Shown here: piece by piece, positions 1-8,876 of the stretch
Numbering within the stretch: position 1 is the stretch's first letter
Layout of the letters: each line of letters opens with the position of its first letter
DNA from: Paenibacillus sp. JZ16
GTDB taxonomy: Bacteria; Bacillota; Bacilli; Paenibacillales; Paenibacillaceae
Assembly (NCBI RefSeq): GCF_015326965.1
Contig: NZ_CP017659.1
Coordinates: forward strand, 496,001 to 560,000
Reading direction: 5' to 3'
Length of the DNA: 64,000 nucleotides
Notes under the pieces: generated by a model
Told to the model about the DNA's origin: nothing
What the model saw: the letters and a program-made list of their open reading frames with translations, nothing else
The model's database searches: none
Program-made: the position numbers and the translations under genes

Positions 1-484
1 GTTGAGCTCTAGCAAATTCACGATCAATTTCATCAAGAGCAAGAATTAAAGCGTGGTATCTACGCTGGGCATACAACCTACGCTTTTCTAAATCCTCAGG
101 TCTATCTTTATAATAAACGCTTTTTGTTGCACTTTCCTCGAATACTTCGTCTAAATGCTTTTTTATATCAGCTTCTTGAATTTCTAAGACTGTTTGGATA
201 AAGCAAATTGTTTCACTCGATAAATGCATTTCATATCGCATTCCAGATAGCTGATCATCTGAATCACCTCGGTCAGAAGGTAGGGGAGTTAACAGTGGTC
301 CTCTTGGCGAGACAGTCGCTGCTCCCATCCACTCACGTAGTACGTCCTCATGGAAAACAACTCTACTACCTACTTTGATGCTGGGAATTTGCTTTGTTCT
401 GACCATTTCGTATATTTTTGCACTTGATATACCCAACATCTCGGAGACTTCTTTTACGGTTAGTGTTACTTTTCTAACGGACAT
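1..484 (-). CDS. HTH (excisionase/MerR-like) DNA-binding protein, partial
   Basis: The frame starts at ATG 484 and runs off the left edge, so the C-terminus is not seen. The first ~55 residues form a MerR/excisionase-type winged helix: TVKEVSEMLGISSAKIYEMV followed by the wing IPSIKVGSRVVF, as in small HTH_17 proteins that read a short DNA site. The remainder is charged and helical (YYKDRPEDLEKRRLYAQRR) and I do not recognise it. The start overlaps the end of the upstream gene by 11 bases, which suggests translational coupling. A role in excision or in regulation of a mobile element is possible but not shown. Confidence 0.7.
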   Translation of the reverse strand, partial: MSVRKVTLTVKEVSEMLGISSAKIYEMVRTKQIPSIKVGSRVVFHEDVLREWMGAATVSPRGPLLTPLPSDRGDSDDQLSGMRYEMHLSSETICFIQTVLEIQEADIKKHLDEVFEESATKSVYYKDRPEDLEKRRLYAQRRYHALILALDEIDREFARAQ

Positions 485-1373
485 TTGCATTACCTCCGTT
501 AGGTTTTAATTTTTCCAAATATGTAACCACAAGTTGTGAAATACTCAGCAATAACTCTGCTTCATTCTGGTCAACAGCTACTGGAGGTAGATTCCCGTTC
601 TCCCTATGTGCTGAGTTACGGTGGTGTCCAATCTTATTGAGATAGGTTGATACACCAGTCAACAATCCAATAATCCCACTTTTCTTTTGGTCTGAAACAT
701 CTTCTAGAAACATTTCCCATGACTTAGCCATGTAAGGTCCACCTCGTCCATTTCCGATGTCGGTGTATGATTCAATAACTGATAGACATTGGCGAAGGGC
801 GTCATAAGTGAATCCCCTTTGCATATGTTCTCTGGCTAATTCGAGATGCTCATACGCTTGAGTCCAACTCGTATCATTTAGCAATGATGTGGGAAGTGTC
901 ATTCCGTATTTCGTGGAATACCCAAAGTTTCGGATGAACCGAATCCAGTCTGATTCAGATATCTTTATCTGCTGGCTGCCGGTTATCGGAATGATCTTAT
1001 TTCCGTTCTCCCGTACTTCGACAAGTGCTTTAACTTCAATACTAAAGTGCAAGTCGCCAGATCGAACCCCTTCGAGAGCAGAGATATCATTGGGATCGAA
1101 AATCCATTCCCATTCTCTGTAACCGGAGCTTTGATTGAATACCTTAATATTGGGTTGAATTTCACCGACAGCTTTCTTCAAGAAAGTGGAGTTAGACTTA
1201 GCAGATACCTGAATGTCCAAAATGTTTTGAAGCCTGTGTGTTTGATCCGACATCACAATATCGAAAAACTGAATGTTATCAGAAACTCTCAAGTCGAACT
1301 CAAACTTTAGGAATGTATTGTTGTTCAAGTGATTAGAGTACATAGATGATTCAAACAGATTTATCGTATACAT
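474..1373 (-). CDS. Conserved-looking protein of unknown function, C-terminal HEPN-like helices
   Basis: The best start is ATG 1373, preceded by AAGGAGATACTC; a longer frame upstream has no ribosome site. About 299 residues, soluble. The N-terminal half is beta-rich. The C-terminal ~130 residues are helical, with DALRQCLSVIESYTDIG and GHHRNSAHRENGN; the Arg-x3-His pattern (RNSAH) followed by a final long helix resembles HEPN/DUF4145-type proteins, but this is only a resemblance. It is followed with 11-bp overlap by the HTH gene, and it follows two small ORFs on the same strand, so the group is probably one operon. No function is assigned. Confidence 0.6.
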   Translation of the reverse strand: MYTINLFESSMYSNHLNNNTFLKFEFDLRVSDNIQFFDIVMSDQTHRLQNILDIQVSAKSNSTFLKKAVGEIQPNIKVFNQSSGYREWEWIFDPNDISALEGVRSGDLHFSIEVKALVEVRENGNKIIPITGSQQIKISESDWIRFIRNFGYSTKYGMTLPTSLLNDTSWTQAYEHLELAREHMQRGFTYDALRQCLSVIESYTDIGNGRGGPYMAKSWEMFLEDVSDQKKSGIIGLLTGVSTYLNKIGHHRNSAHRENGNLPPVAVDQNEAELLLSISQLVVTYLEKLKPNGGNANVR

Positions 1374-1393
1374 GAGTATCTCCTTCAATTGAA

Positions 1394-1690
1394 TTAAAAG
1401 CTTTTGAGAGTATAAAAACCTTCTCCCGAACATGAACCACAATCCAAATGATTATGGAACCCCAATATCACCGTAGGAATCGGTCTGGATAATGTGCCTG
1501 ATATACAAAATCTGTGCTGACCTTGACCAGTACTGTAGTGACCGCATTTATACTTGTATAAATTAATCGGAAACATACGCTCTGGTTCTTCCTGCATTAG
1601 CTGATTAACATACAGACAATGCTTAGCATTAGACTTATCATTACGGTTGTGCTGTTCTAAATCATCTAAGCCTGAAGAAATAATGAGCAC
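1394..1690 (-). CDS. Small cysteine-containing hypothetical protein
   Basis: A 98-codon frame starting at GTG 1690 that overlaps the end of the next upstream ORF by 25 bases. It has two Cys/His groups, CGHYSTGQGQHRFC and CGSCSGEG near the C-terminus, suggesting a small zinc-binding fold. The overlap and the weak start leave open that it is the frameshifted second half of the upstream ORF. Same strand and tight spacing place it in the operon of this end of the window. Function unknown. Confidence 0.35.
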   Translation of the reverse strand: MLIISSGLDDLEQHNRNDKSNAKHCLYVNQLMQEEPERMFPINLYKYKCGHYSTGQGQHRFCISGTLSRPIPTVILGFHNHLDCGSCSGEGFYTLKSF

Positions 1691-1887
1691 CCCTGAGATG
1701 GATCTTTATATACATGACAGTTACCGATATGAAAGTAAAAACTGACGGATTTGCCCTTTAGATCGAAATCTTTTATACCGACCATTACATTGTTGAGGTC
1801 GAAGTAATAATCAAACTCATCTCTATTCAGCTTCATCAATCTATTAATCCGTCTTCGTCTAAGGAAGATTAGTTTTCCAAGCCCCAT
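1666..1887 (-). CDS. Small basic hypothetical protein
   Basis: A 73-codon frame from ATG 1887, with GAGGGAG upstream and a start 17 bases downstream of the frameshifted zinc-cluster gene. The N-terminus is very basic (LRRRRINRLMKLNR), followed by beta-type segments. It ends inside the next ORF. I do not recognise it; it may be one half of a split gene with the following ORF. Confidence 0.4.
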   Translation of the reverse strand: MGLGKLIFLRRRRINRLMKLNRDEFDYYFDLNNVMVGIKDFDLKGKSVSFYFHIGNCHVYKDPSQGCSLFLQA

Positions 1888-1903
1888 ACTGTAACTCCCT
1901 CAG

Positions 1904-2718
1904 CTACTTCATAGCCGCTGCTTTTTTAAGCTGCATCGAATCACTCTCTTGCATTGACATATCTAAATTGTGTCTGTTTAATACCGCCGACTTAGCAGGA
2001 TTATACCCCTGCATCGAAGCTAGAGCACGAATGCCGTAGAATAGTGGCATTTTCCGAATATAGAGCGAACCTTGCTTAGTAGTGACGTTGACGATTTCCT
2101 CGTACCTTGTTTGCAACTCAGTTACATCAGGTGTAACAACATTATTTTGTAATCGACTCGGGATATGCTCGCACACAGTACTCTCAACTGTGTTTAGCTT
2201 CTCATCTAATACAAAATGAGTGGTTCCATGCGTTCTACAAACCAATGGGCGTTTGCTATAGACTGAACATTTTCCATTTTCCTGATTGAGAAGTGGACAT
2301 GAGAAACTTGTCCTAGTCTTACTGCCTTTAAATGACTTGAATTTATTTAGGTCGCCTCGTAATCAAGCTGGGTCAGGATTGCATTATCTAAATCTGGATG
2401 TTCAGCTTGAAACGTCCTGACATTATCCATTACCTTTTTATATAGGTCGATAATTTCCTGCTCAGTCCACGTTGTATGAATTTCATCCATGATTATTTCA
2501 AGTTCAACCTCTGAGACTGTAAAGAAGTCGCTACAACAACTATTACATCCCGAAAAACACTGGTGGGAATTCTCGGTATGTTTAAAGTATGATTCAACTG
2601 TAGTTTCAACTTGATCATAAAGTTTGAATAGATGTGCTGCGCGACTGTCAGAAGCGACCCGATGACAATTTTTCGAAGCCTTCCCGCTTCCGCAGAAGCA
2701 ACGTTCTTTCTTAGCCAT
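1904..2718 (-). pseudogene. SEC-C plus YkgJ-type zinc/iron cluster protein, frameshifted
   Basis: The start ATG 2718 has GGAGGTAGTTT in front. The first frame (to 2347) carries a SEC-C metal motif, CFCGSGKASKNCH, then the first half of a YkgJ-type cysteine cluster, CFSGCNSCCSDFFTVSE. It hits a stop at 2347. The other half continues in a different frame: SCPLLNQENGKCSVY, then RPLVCRTHG, the exact second half of the YkgJ family signature, ending at 1904. Reading GDLNKFKSF directly after LDYE needs only one base change near 2350, so this is one gene with a single frameshift rather than two genes. A sequencing error is the alternative. The family is thought to bind a metal through its conserved cysteines; substrate unknown. 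Confidence 0.75.
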
Positions 2719-2929
2719 AAACTACCTCCAGCATTTATAATTCCTGCCTATAAATATTCTCCAAAATATGACTAATTCCCTTCTCCTGTAGGGTGATAGA
2801 CCTATAGAAGCTTACCTCACTTTAGCCGAGCAGTAATCTGCTCGACCCCATTAATCACTGAAGAATTCCTTCTCGCAATTTCAACGAATTCGTTTCATTA
2901 GCCCCATCCTTACTGAAACTCTAGTCTGG

Positions 2930-3218
2930 CAACCTCTCTAACAAATCCTTTGCAGAATACCTGATCCCCGAGCATTCTTCTAGAATGCTTCCATACTTGT
3001 TTCTTAAGATTTGTTTTGAATATCTAACGTTTTGCTACTTCACGAATACTCATATGTTCTTCGTTGACCAGCCGGGCCGCCTCCAATTTTAATTACAAGG
3101 AGTACCTTCGGTAAGATTGTCCTTTTTTAGCCATGAAAATATCCCCTTCGTTAGGTAAGATTAAGTCGATCTTAACAGATGTCTTTTTTCTCTTGTCTAC
3201 TAAAAGGGGATAATACCA
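2930..3218 (-). mobile_element. Decayed IS3-family relic (orfA fragment plus one terminus)
   Basis: On the minus strand an ATG at 3134 opens MAKKGQSYRRYS, then after an in-frame stop LEAARLVNEEHMSIREVAKR, a typical IS3-family OrfA helix-turn-helix, ending in further stops. On the right, the sequence up to 3218 ends GGGGATAATACCA after a T-rich stretch and GTCTAC, matching the outer terminus of the two intact IS3 copies in this window. The element is broken by stops, lacks orfB, and its left boundary cannot be fixed. Bases 2720-2930 hold nothing I recognise. Confidence 0.65.
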
Positions 3219-3258
3219 AATTAGCGTCTTTCAATGGGAGCATGTTCTTGTCCCTCAG
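3219..3258. repeat. Family B intergenic repeat, right end only
   Basis: Carries the terminal part of the ~195-bp family B unit: TTAGCG, TTTCAATGGGA, then CATGTTCTTGTCCC. The left part is missing and the IS3 relic abuts it directly, so the IS probably inserted into, and removed, the rest of the repeat. Confidence 0.7.
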
Positions 3259-3382
3259 TATAAGAATTTAATTTTTTCGAATATTTTTCAACTGTTTTTT
3301 GAAACATTTTATGCTCATCACTTGGGTTGCTCATGTTCAACAACAAAAGTTTTCGTTGTCTAGAACAAATACTCCATAAGAT

Positions 3383-4897
3383 CTATAACTTCATAATTAT
3401 TCGCTGATCAATGTACAAAGTAATGTCGCCATCTTCAGATACTTTGACAGCTATTCCACTTTTTGAGGCAAACTGAGCAGCTGTAGATCCTGTCCCAAAA
3501 GTTCCTTTGTATCTCACACCATCTGGAACAGAAATCGTCTCACCAAAGCTTAGCACATTCAAGTTCGAATCAAGCACAACAGCTCCGTCGACAGTGGACA
3601 ATGATTGAATTAGATACGGGTCTAGATCAATAAGATTGGCATTTTCTTTTCCTCTCTTTATTGCCAGGAGACTTCTCCTTTCCCGGTCGGAATGCAGGAA
3701 CCCTGTCCCCTTCAGAAGAACCTCAGCCTTAGACTCCTCTATGCCATGTATAATATCAGGACTTTCAATAATTATATAAACTGAACTCTTTTGTTCACGG
3801 GAGAGATCGATGAAGGTCTTAAACAATCGAAAGTATCCTTCTTTATTTTGTTTGAACGTCTCGGTGTCTATTAGTTTCTTGACCATCAAATTCTGTAAAA
3901 TGGAAGCGATGAAAAGATCGTAATGCCTCACTTTCCATATTCCGTTGACAAGAGATACGGTCATTCGGTTTTGTGTATAAAAATCTAATCTATCATTAAC
4001 TACAGAGACATACAGAAAATCTGGATATTTGCGCGTTTGATTTTCCAAGTGAACAACCTCGATAATATTGTTGAGTTGTTCTAGAAAAAAGTTAATATTA
4101 CCGGTTGCATTCTCATCTGTGAGTTCAGGCTGCTTACTCTTTATATTTTCAAATATTTCTTTCTTACTAGCAATCACCTTGTCGATCGTATTCTTATAAA
4201 CCAGCTCTAACACAGCATTCATGTTATAAGTGAATATATGTTCCTCTAACTCCGAGGAGATACTTCTGCAATCATTCTTTTTGCGGAGTACACCAATCAC
4301 CGCGAAGGTTTCATTTAAGACTAATGCCATCGAGCGGTTATCAATAAGTCTCAAGAAAGCCTTTTCTCCATAGTATAACTCCATAAATGGGGTAGCTTTT
4401 TCCAACGGTAGGAACTCCATATTGGCGTCCTTGAAACTTTTTTTGGCCTTATTCATAGCATCCTCTTGAAAATATACAATACCAAGACTGACAGCAGCTG
4501 ATTCGTATGTACGTCCACCAACATCACTTACCTCTTCAATAAATCGATGTATTCGTAGTATGTCATCTGGTTGGGATTTATCATATGAGTCGAAAATTAG
4601 AGAAAGGGCAGTCTCCTGGACATGGGTTAGAAATATACTATGATTGAAGTTCCCCTCTGAATCTTCTAACTGTCTTTCCAATATTTTCGCCGAAGCTTCC
4701 AGTAAATCATTCGCAATTTTGAGGTTCAGCGGGGATATTGATCCTGGAAAGTGTGCAGTGACTTCAGTGTCATACTCGTTCTCTTGGTCTTTCTTTTTCA
4801 ACTCCGTTTGGACATCGAAGCCCATAAACCGCGAAAGTAACTCATCAAGCTTTTTCACATTATTAAACAGTAGTTCTTCACTTTCTTGATTTCCCAA
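3383..4897 (-). CDS. Putative sensor protein with a DAC-like (DisA_N-like) C-terminal domain
   Basis: 504 residues from a TTG start (4897) preceded by GGGAGAG. Residues 1-~400 are mostly helical and may be a TPR-like or regulatory region. The last ~70 residues follow the layout of the diadenylate-cyclase (DAC) fold: VDGAVVLD (about 436-443, the DGA motif), then GTFGTGSTAAQ (about 466-475) in the place of the family's GTRHRAA, then KVSEDGDITLY (about 485-495) in the place of the VSEE strand. The Arg-His-Arg residues expected for catalysis are absent, so it may bind a nucleotide without making c-di-AMP, like the 'DACN' sensor domains described from nucleotide-centred systems. No partner gene is adjacent. 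Bases 4898-5046 hold no gene. Confidence 0.55.
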   Translation of the reverse strand: MGNQESEELLFNNVKKLDELLSRFMGFDVQTELKKKDQENEYDTEVTAHFPGSISPLNLKIANDLLEASAKILERQLEDSEGNFNHSIFLTHVQETALSLIFDSYDKSQPDDILRIHRFIEEVSDVGGRTYESAAVSLGIVYFQEDAMNKAKKSFKDANMEFLPLEKATPFMELYYGEKAFLRLIDNRSMALVLNETFAVIGVLRKKNDCRSISSELEEHIFTYNMNAVLELVYKNTIDKVIASKKEIFENIKSKQPELTDENATGNINFFLEQLNNIIEVVHLENQTRKYPDFLYVSVVNDRLDFYTQNRMTVSLVNGIWKVRHYDLFIASILQNLMVKKLIDTETFKQNKEGYFRLFKTFIDLSREQKSSVYIIIESPDIIHGIEESKAEVLLKGTGFLHSDRERRSLLAIKRGKENANLIDLDPYLIQSLSTVDGAVVLDSNLNVLSFGETISVPDGVRYKGTFGTGSTAAQFASKSGIAVKVSEDGDITLYIDQRIIMKL

Positions 4898-5046
4898 TAC
4901 ATTTCTCTCCCTTAACCTCGAATAATTACATCTTTTATTTGGAGTCTCACTTTTCTCTCATTTATTTGATTGTTAAATTCTCGATTAATTTTTATACTAG
5001 TTAATATCGGCCTGATTCAGGATAAAACTTAGAGAAGCCTAAATAT

Positions 5047-5120
5047 AAAAAGCCGCATAATCAGCGGCTTCTAATGTCACTATTTTTTTGTCATAAACTA
5101 ACGTTTCCCGTTAGTTCAAT
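5047..5120. repeat. Family A intergenic element, right half
   Basis: A stem-loop AGCCGC...GCGGCT with a T-run on the minus strand, then AACTAACG and CCGTTAGTT as inverted arms around TTTC. It lies directly after the stop of the broken ATPase gene on its right. The left CTGCCCGTTAG core is missing. The stem-loop can act as a terminator for minus-strand genes. Confidence 0.75.
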
Positions 5121-5138
5121 CCCGAAATACTAAATGCT

Positions 5139-5682
5139 TCAATTGACCGAGATTTGTTTGATATGTTGTATTACTTCTGTGATACTATTGGGATCTTTGA
5201 TTTAAAATAGATAATTAGCTTCGTCTTTACTGGGTGGAATTTCTCCCAACTTTCCTTGTCGCTCCAACACTTATACAAAGCTCGATGCACTTTTGAAAAT
5301 GGCTTTACTTCTTTGTGTTTGTTCAACTCGTGCTCTAAGTATTTCAATAGTTAAATTAAAGTAAACAACAATACTTTTAAATCCCTTTTCATGAAAATAT
5401 CTGAGTACATTCGTTCGTCCTGATTTATTTAGATTTGAATTGCTTAAGATGATATGAAAATTACTTTGCAGTGCTGCATATTCAAAAATCGTATTGGTAA
5501 TAGAGAATTTTAATCCTGTTAGGTCCTTCTATAGGCAGAAGTTTTTTATAGTGACTATTAATAAATTCAGCATGATTATCTTGATCAATGACTGCAGCTT
5601 CTTGAAAAACAGATTCCAATTCATTAGCAAAGGTAGTTTTTCCACTATGCGTTTTTCCAACTGTCATTATTAGGCGGTTCAT
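5139..5682 (-). pseudogene. P-loop ATPase/kinase (AAA_33/zeta-like), broken
   Basis: Starts at ATG 5682 with MIMTVGKTHSGKTTFANEL-like Walker A (GKTHSGKTTFA, about residues 9-19). The frame is lost after about 55 residues near 5515. In the next frame the protein continues with FEYAALQSNFHIILSNSNL, then RTNVLRYFHEKGFKSIVVYF, typical of small nucleotide-kinase-like ATPases, and then meets two in-frame stops before 5139. So one frameshift and two stops. It occupies a complete interval between family A elements, as a decayed cassette. Original substrate unknown. Confidence 0.75.
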
Positions 5683-5795
5683 TTAACTAATCGCTCCTTT
5701 ATGTTTTAGGTCAGGTTGTAACTTCATATATCATGATATTCAGAAAGTTCGTAACTACTCCATCTCGAAATGTATTCGAGGAACAATTGAAGTAT

Positions 5796-5880
5796 CCTGT
5801 CCGTTAGCCTAAAGAGGCAACTGATCGCCCTGACCAGCTGCCTTCTCTTCTTTATTCAACTATCGTCTCCCGTTAGCTTA
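5796..5880. repeat. Family A intergenic element, complete
   Basis: Left core CCTGTCCGTTAG, a GC-rich stem region (GGCAACTGATCGCC...CAGCTGCC), then TTCAACTATCG and right core TCTCCCGTTAG. It ends one base from the stop codon of the small membrane protein gene on its right. Confidence 0.85.
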
Positions 5881-5881
5881 A

Positions 5882-6121
5882 TTAATCATTTCTTTTAAAA
5901 ATAGAATAAGAAAAATATATCACTCCACCAACACCTAAAATCATTGATATCGCAAACAATATCCACACTATTTTCACATCAGTATCACTAAGACCGTTAC
6001 CTATTGGACCTACTTTTGGTTCAAAAAAATTATTTAGTTTCCATATACCATAGAGAATGAGAAATATTGATGCGAACAATCCAACAAAATTTTTCTGTTT
6101 AATGTTACTCACAACCCCCAT
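5882..6121 (-). CDS. Small two-helix membrane protein
   Basis: 79 residues with two clear transmembrane segments (FVGLFASIFLILYGIW, about 12-27, and IVWILFAISMILGVGGVIYF, about 50-69) and a short basic tail. ATG 6121 has no strong ribosome site; a GTG three codons in is an alternative start. It is the only gene between two intergenic repeats, with its stop touching the left one, as for the other cassettes. No known family recognised. Confidence 0.55.
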   Translation of the reverse strand: MGVVSNIKQKNFVGLFASIFLILYGIWKLNNFFEPKVGPIGNGLSDTDVKIVWILFAISMILGVGGVIYFSYSIFKRND

Positions 6122-6189
6122 CCGTAATGATATTAAAGTAACGCGGTCATTAAGTTAAAAAACAGATAATACCACATGTTGGAACTAAA

Positions 6190-6384
6190 CTGCCCGTTAG
6201 CTTAATGAAATTGCATGGAAACCCAGTTAGATACATATCTAATCGGTAATCGGCTCATGTTCTTGTCCTTTTCGGCAATCGGTACAAGTTCTTGTCCTCG
6301 ACTCGGGACAAGAACTTGTACCGATAAAACAAAAAAGCCGCTAAATTAGCGACTTTCAATGGGACCATGTTCTTGTCCCCCGAC
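6190..6384. repeat. Family B intergenic repeat, complete
   Basis: Begins CTGCCCGTTAGCTTAATG, then GTTAGATAC...TATCTAATCGG, then the palindrome ATCGGTACAAGTTCTTGTCC...GGACAAGAACTTGTACCGAT, then AGCCGCTAAATTAGCGAC (a terminator stem with T-run on the minus strand) and ends GTTCTTGTCCCCCGAC. Eight further copies, complete or partial, occur in the window. Bases 6385-6519 carry further degenerate GACAAGAACTTGTAC copies and no gene. Confidence 0.85.
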
Positions 6385-6519
6385 TGTTGGATGACAAGAA
6401 CTGTCGGAGGACAAGAACTTGTACCCTTTCCCGTATATTCCCCTTTTCGCCTATCGTTCCGTTGGAATTAATCATCAACGGGGGTTTTGAAAATTCAATT
6501 TTCTAACATATAGATCAAC

Positions 6520-6584
6520 CGAGCCGATCACCTTGATCGCTGCCCTCTTGCTTTTATCGAGCTATCGTCTCCCGTTTGTTCAGC
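6520..6584. repeat. Family A intergenic element, right half
   Basis: GAGCCGATCACC...GATCGCTGCC stem, then TATCGAGCTATCG and the variant right core TCTCCCGTTTG. It follows the family B unit, which seems to have replaced or invaded its left half. It ends just before the stop of the Nudix gene. Confidence 0.7.
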
Positions 6585-6596
6585 AACGAGAACAAT

Positions 6597-7088
6597 CTAC
6601 TTCGAAATATATGTTTGATGTTTGATTGTAAACTCAGGCTTATTTACGTAGTCCGCATAGTTTACGGCTCCGTTAAACTCCAAATAAGCCTGATAGCGAA
6701 AGCGAACACTTGGCTGTGTAATTAAATCGAGAACCCTATCCCTCGCTACCCAACGGCTGTCGGTTGTTTCTTCAGAGAAAGATAATAATTCCCCCCCAAT
6801 AGGCTGACATACGAAATCAAATCCAACTTGCGTAGGAACATCAGTCACGCCGTCATACCATTTCTGTATCCCGGTATTCGAATAGACACCAACTAAGCTG
6901 CCAACAGAAACATCAATTCCGCTTTCCTCTTTGATTTCACGAATCAAACCATCTATCAGATTTTCTCCAACTTCTACTTGTCCACCAGGGTAAACCCAAC
7001 CACCGTCACGAGTTTTTACTAAAAGTATATTTCCTTGCCCATCTTCTACAAATCCACCTGTGGCTACTATATGCGTTGGAAATGTCAT
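6597..7088 (-). CDS. Nudix hydrolase
   Basis: 163 residues from ATG 7088. The Nudix box GX5EX7REUXEEXGU is complete: G36, E42, REIKEESGI at 50-58, so metal-dependent hydrolysis of a nucleoside diphosphate derivative is expected. The preceding strand VKTRDGGWVYPGGQVE is typical for MutT/YjhB-like members. The upstream region AAGGAGGTCG gives a strong ribosome site. It is a single gene between two intergenic elements, with no partner to suggest the substrate. The length is usual for the family. Confidence 0.85.
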   Translation of the reverse strand: MTFPTHIVATGGFVEDGQGNILLVKTRDGGWVYPGGQVEVGENLIDGLIREIKEESGIDVSVGSLVGVYSNTGIQKWYDGVTDVPTQVGFDFVCQPIGGELLSFSEETTDSRWVARDRVLDLITQPSVRFRYQAYLEFNGAVNYADYVNKPEFTIKHQTYISK

Positions 7089-7147
7089 ATTACGACCTCC
7101 TTATGCAGTAACATTTGTATATTCATTCCATATGCTTCTCGCACTTT

Positions 7148-7230
7148 CCTGCCCGTTAGTTTAACAAAAAACAGCTGATCATGGCCAGCTGCTTTTCTAT
7201 ATTTTTTAACTATCGTTTCCCGTTAGTTGA
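7148..7230. repeat. Family A intergenic element, complete
   Basis: Left core CCTGCCCGTTAGTTTAAC, then CAGCTGATCATGGCCAGCTG (stem with T-run on the minus strand), AAC TATCG, right core TTTCCCGTTAG. Nearly the same as the elements at 13908 and 49347. CGTTAGTT and AACTATCG form the outer imperfect arms. Confidence 0.9.
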
Positions 7231-7238
7231 ATAAATAG

Positions 7239-7793
7239 CTACTCAACCCACTTCGGTATTTGTCGCCTAAAATACTTCCCAACCTTCTCTAACTCATCCA
7301 TAACGCGCTTTATTTTATCGTCTTCCAGAAACCAGTTCTCTTTAGTTGTCCCTGATTTATCAATTATTGGACTAACATAAAAAACAGTCTCTCTAGGAAA
7401 ATGAAATTGATAAGTTAGTAGTGCTCTTCTTGCATGGTAATTTTTACAGACTAATAAAATTTTTTTAGGGAAAATCCCTTGTTGCTGCAATACTTCCAAA
7501 GAGAAGCGAGCATTCTCAAAGGTATTCGTTGCTTTATCTTCTTTAAGTATTGCTTTAGGATTAACCCCTAACGACACACCCACATTTTGTAGATATTGCC
7601 ATTCGGTTGTTTCTACATATGGGGTGGAACCTCCAGAAGGTAATATAAAGGAAGAGAGCCCTTGATGATATAACGTTGCGGCTCTTTCCATTAACTGAGG
7701 TTGACTCGCGCCTGGGATTAAAATAACATCTGCGTGTCCGATCTCCGTTTCGAAAAACATAAAATCACTAATGCAATCAAATGGAAAAGACAT
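7239..7793 (-). CDS. YdcF/SanA-like protein (DUF218), copy 1
   Basis: The start is ATG 7793, with AAGGAGG seven bases upstream; the frame is open further but unsupported. 184 residues with the DUF218 layout: ADVILIPGASQPQLMERAA near the N-terminus, then ILPSGGSTPY, TNTFENARFSLEVL and KILLVCKNYHARRAL. DUF218 proteins are poorly understood, with proposed roles in envelope or nucleotide metabolism; no membrane anchor is present here. A near-identical copy lies at 30058-30612. The similarity of the two copies covers the flanks up to the CCCGTTAG cores on both sides and stops there. Confidence 0.85.
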   Translation of the reverse strand: MSFPFDCISDFMFFETEIGHADVILIPGASQPQLMERAATLYHQGLSSFILPSGGSTPYVETTEWQYLQNVGVSLGVNPKAILKEDKATNTFENARFSLEVLQQQGIFPKKILLVCKNYHARRALLTYQFHFPRETVFYVSPIIDKSGTTKENWFLEDDKIKRVMDELEKVGKYFRRQIPKWVE

Positions 7794-7845
7794 AGTGAAC
7801 CTCCTTACTGAATTCACATATGTATTCGCCGTTGTATCCCTCCAT

Positions 7846-7934
7846 CCTGCCCATTAGTTGAACAAAGGCAGCCGAACTCGTAAACGGTTGCCTTCTCTTG
7901 TCTTCTATTTAACTAACGTCTCCCGTTAGTTTAA
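7846..7934. repeat. Family A intergenic element, complete
   Basis: Left core CCTGCCCATTAG (one change), GGCAGCCGAACTCG...GGTTGCC stem, TTTAACTAACG and right core TCTCCCGTTAG. It lies between YdcF copy 1 and the EamA transporter gene. Confidence 0.85.
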
Positions 7935-7964
7935 TGCACCACCTACTTTTGGCCAGCCACAGAA

Positions 7965-8855
7965 TCATTCACAATCAATTTGGTAATTATTTTTCTCCTT
8001 CTTTTCACCAGCTTCTCCTATCCAAATCGAGCACAATAGCAAGACAGCGCCAATAAGTTGCTGAAAAGTCATCTTCTCTCCAATAATTAGGATTGAAATA
8101 AAAAGAGAGGTTAAGGGATCAACGTAACTCAATACAGCGATGCTCTGGCCATTAAGTCCCTTCATTCCGGCGAAGAAAAGATAAAAACCAACACCACCAT
8201 GAAAGATACCTAATACAAGCATCAGTATTACTGTGGTGCTGTCGACCGAATAAACAGTGCCACCCTCTGTAATCAATACAAATGGAATTAACGTGATAAC
8301 TGATAGTCCTAGCTGCAAAAGCGTATTTGCTAATCCGTCTAGACCACGAATAAACTTGTTAATCAGGGTCAATCCGGTATAGAAACCGGCAGCCACTAAT
8401 CCATAACCGATACCGAGGAGATGATGTCCATTTGTCTGCATCCTTCCATTATGCAAAATGAGGAACAGCCCGAGCAGAGCAATGACAATACATACTGCCT
8501 TTTTGTAAGAAATCTTTTCTTTTAACACCAAAGGGGAGAGTATTACAACTAAAACAGGTGCAAAATAATAACTCAATGCAGCATTAGCAATGGTAGTCTC
8601 CTTATATGCTTGGAAAAGAAAAATCCAGTTTCCGCTCAAGGCCATACTTGCAAAGACTAAAGCAATAGCATTTTTTTTCACTTGTTGCCATGGCATTTTC
8701 TGCTTTGTAGAAACGAAAATGATTAAAAGGAACAGGACACCAACTAAGCTTAAAAATAGTGCAATCTTACTTGAAGTCAAATCTATATATTTTGCGAATA
8801 CGCCAACTGCACCAAAGATAATCATCGATATAAGGAAATAAATTTTCACTTTCAT
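7965..8855 (-). CDS. EamA/DMT-family transporter
   Basis: About 296 residues with ten hydrophobic segments arranged as two five-helix repeats, the EamA (RhaT) design of drug/metabolite or amino-acid exporters in the plasma membrane. Motifs include YYFAPVLVVILSPLVLKEK at the end of repeat one and LSYVDPLTSLFISILIIGEK at the end of repeat two. It starts 21 bases downstream of the YbaK-like gene and is surely co-transcribed with it; a divergent LysR regulator stands on the other side. That three-gene set suggests export of, or protection from, an amino acid or analogue. Substrate unknown. Confidence 0.85.
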   Translation of the reverse strand: MKVKIYFLISMIIFGAVGVFAKYIDLTSSKIALFLSLVGVLFLLIIFVSTKQKMPWQQVKKNAIALVFASMALSGNWIFLFQAYKETTIANAALSYYFAPVLVVILSPLVLKEKISYKKAVCIVIALLGLFLILHNGRMQTNGHHLLGIGYGLVAAGFYTGLTLINKFIRGLDGLANTLLQLGLSVITLIPFVLITEGGTVYSVDSTTVILMLVLGIFHGGVGFYLFFAGMKGLNGQSIAVLSYVDPLTSLFISILIIGEKMTFQQLIGAVLLLCSIWIGEAGEKKEKNNYQIDCE

Positions 8856-8876
8856 TTTTTATATCTCTTCACTTTC

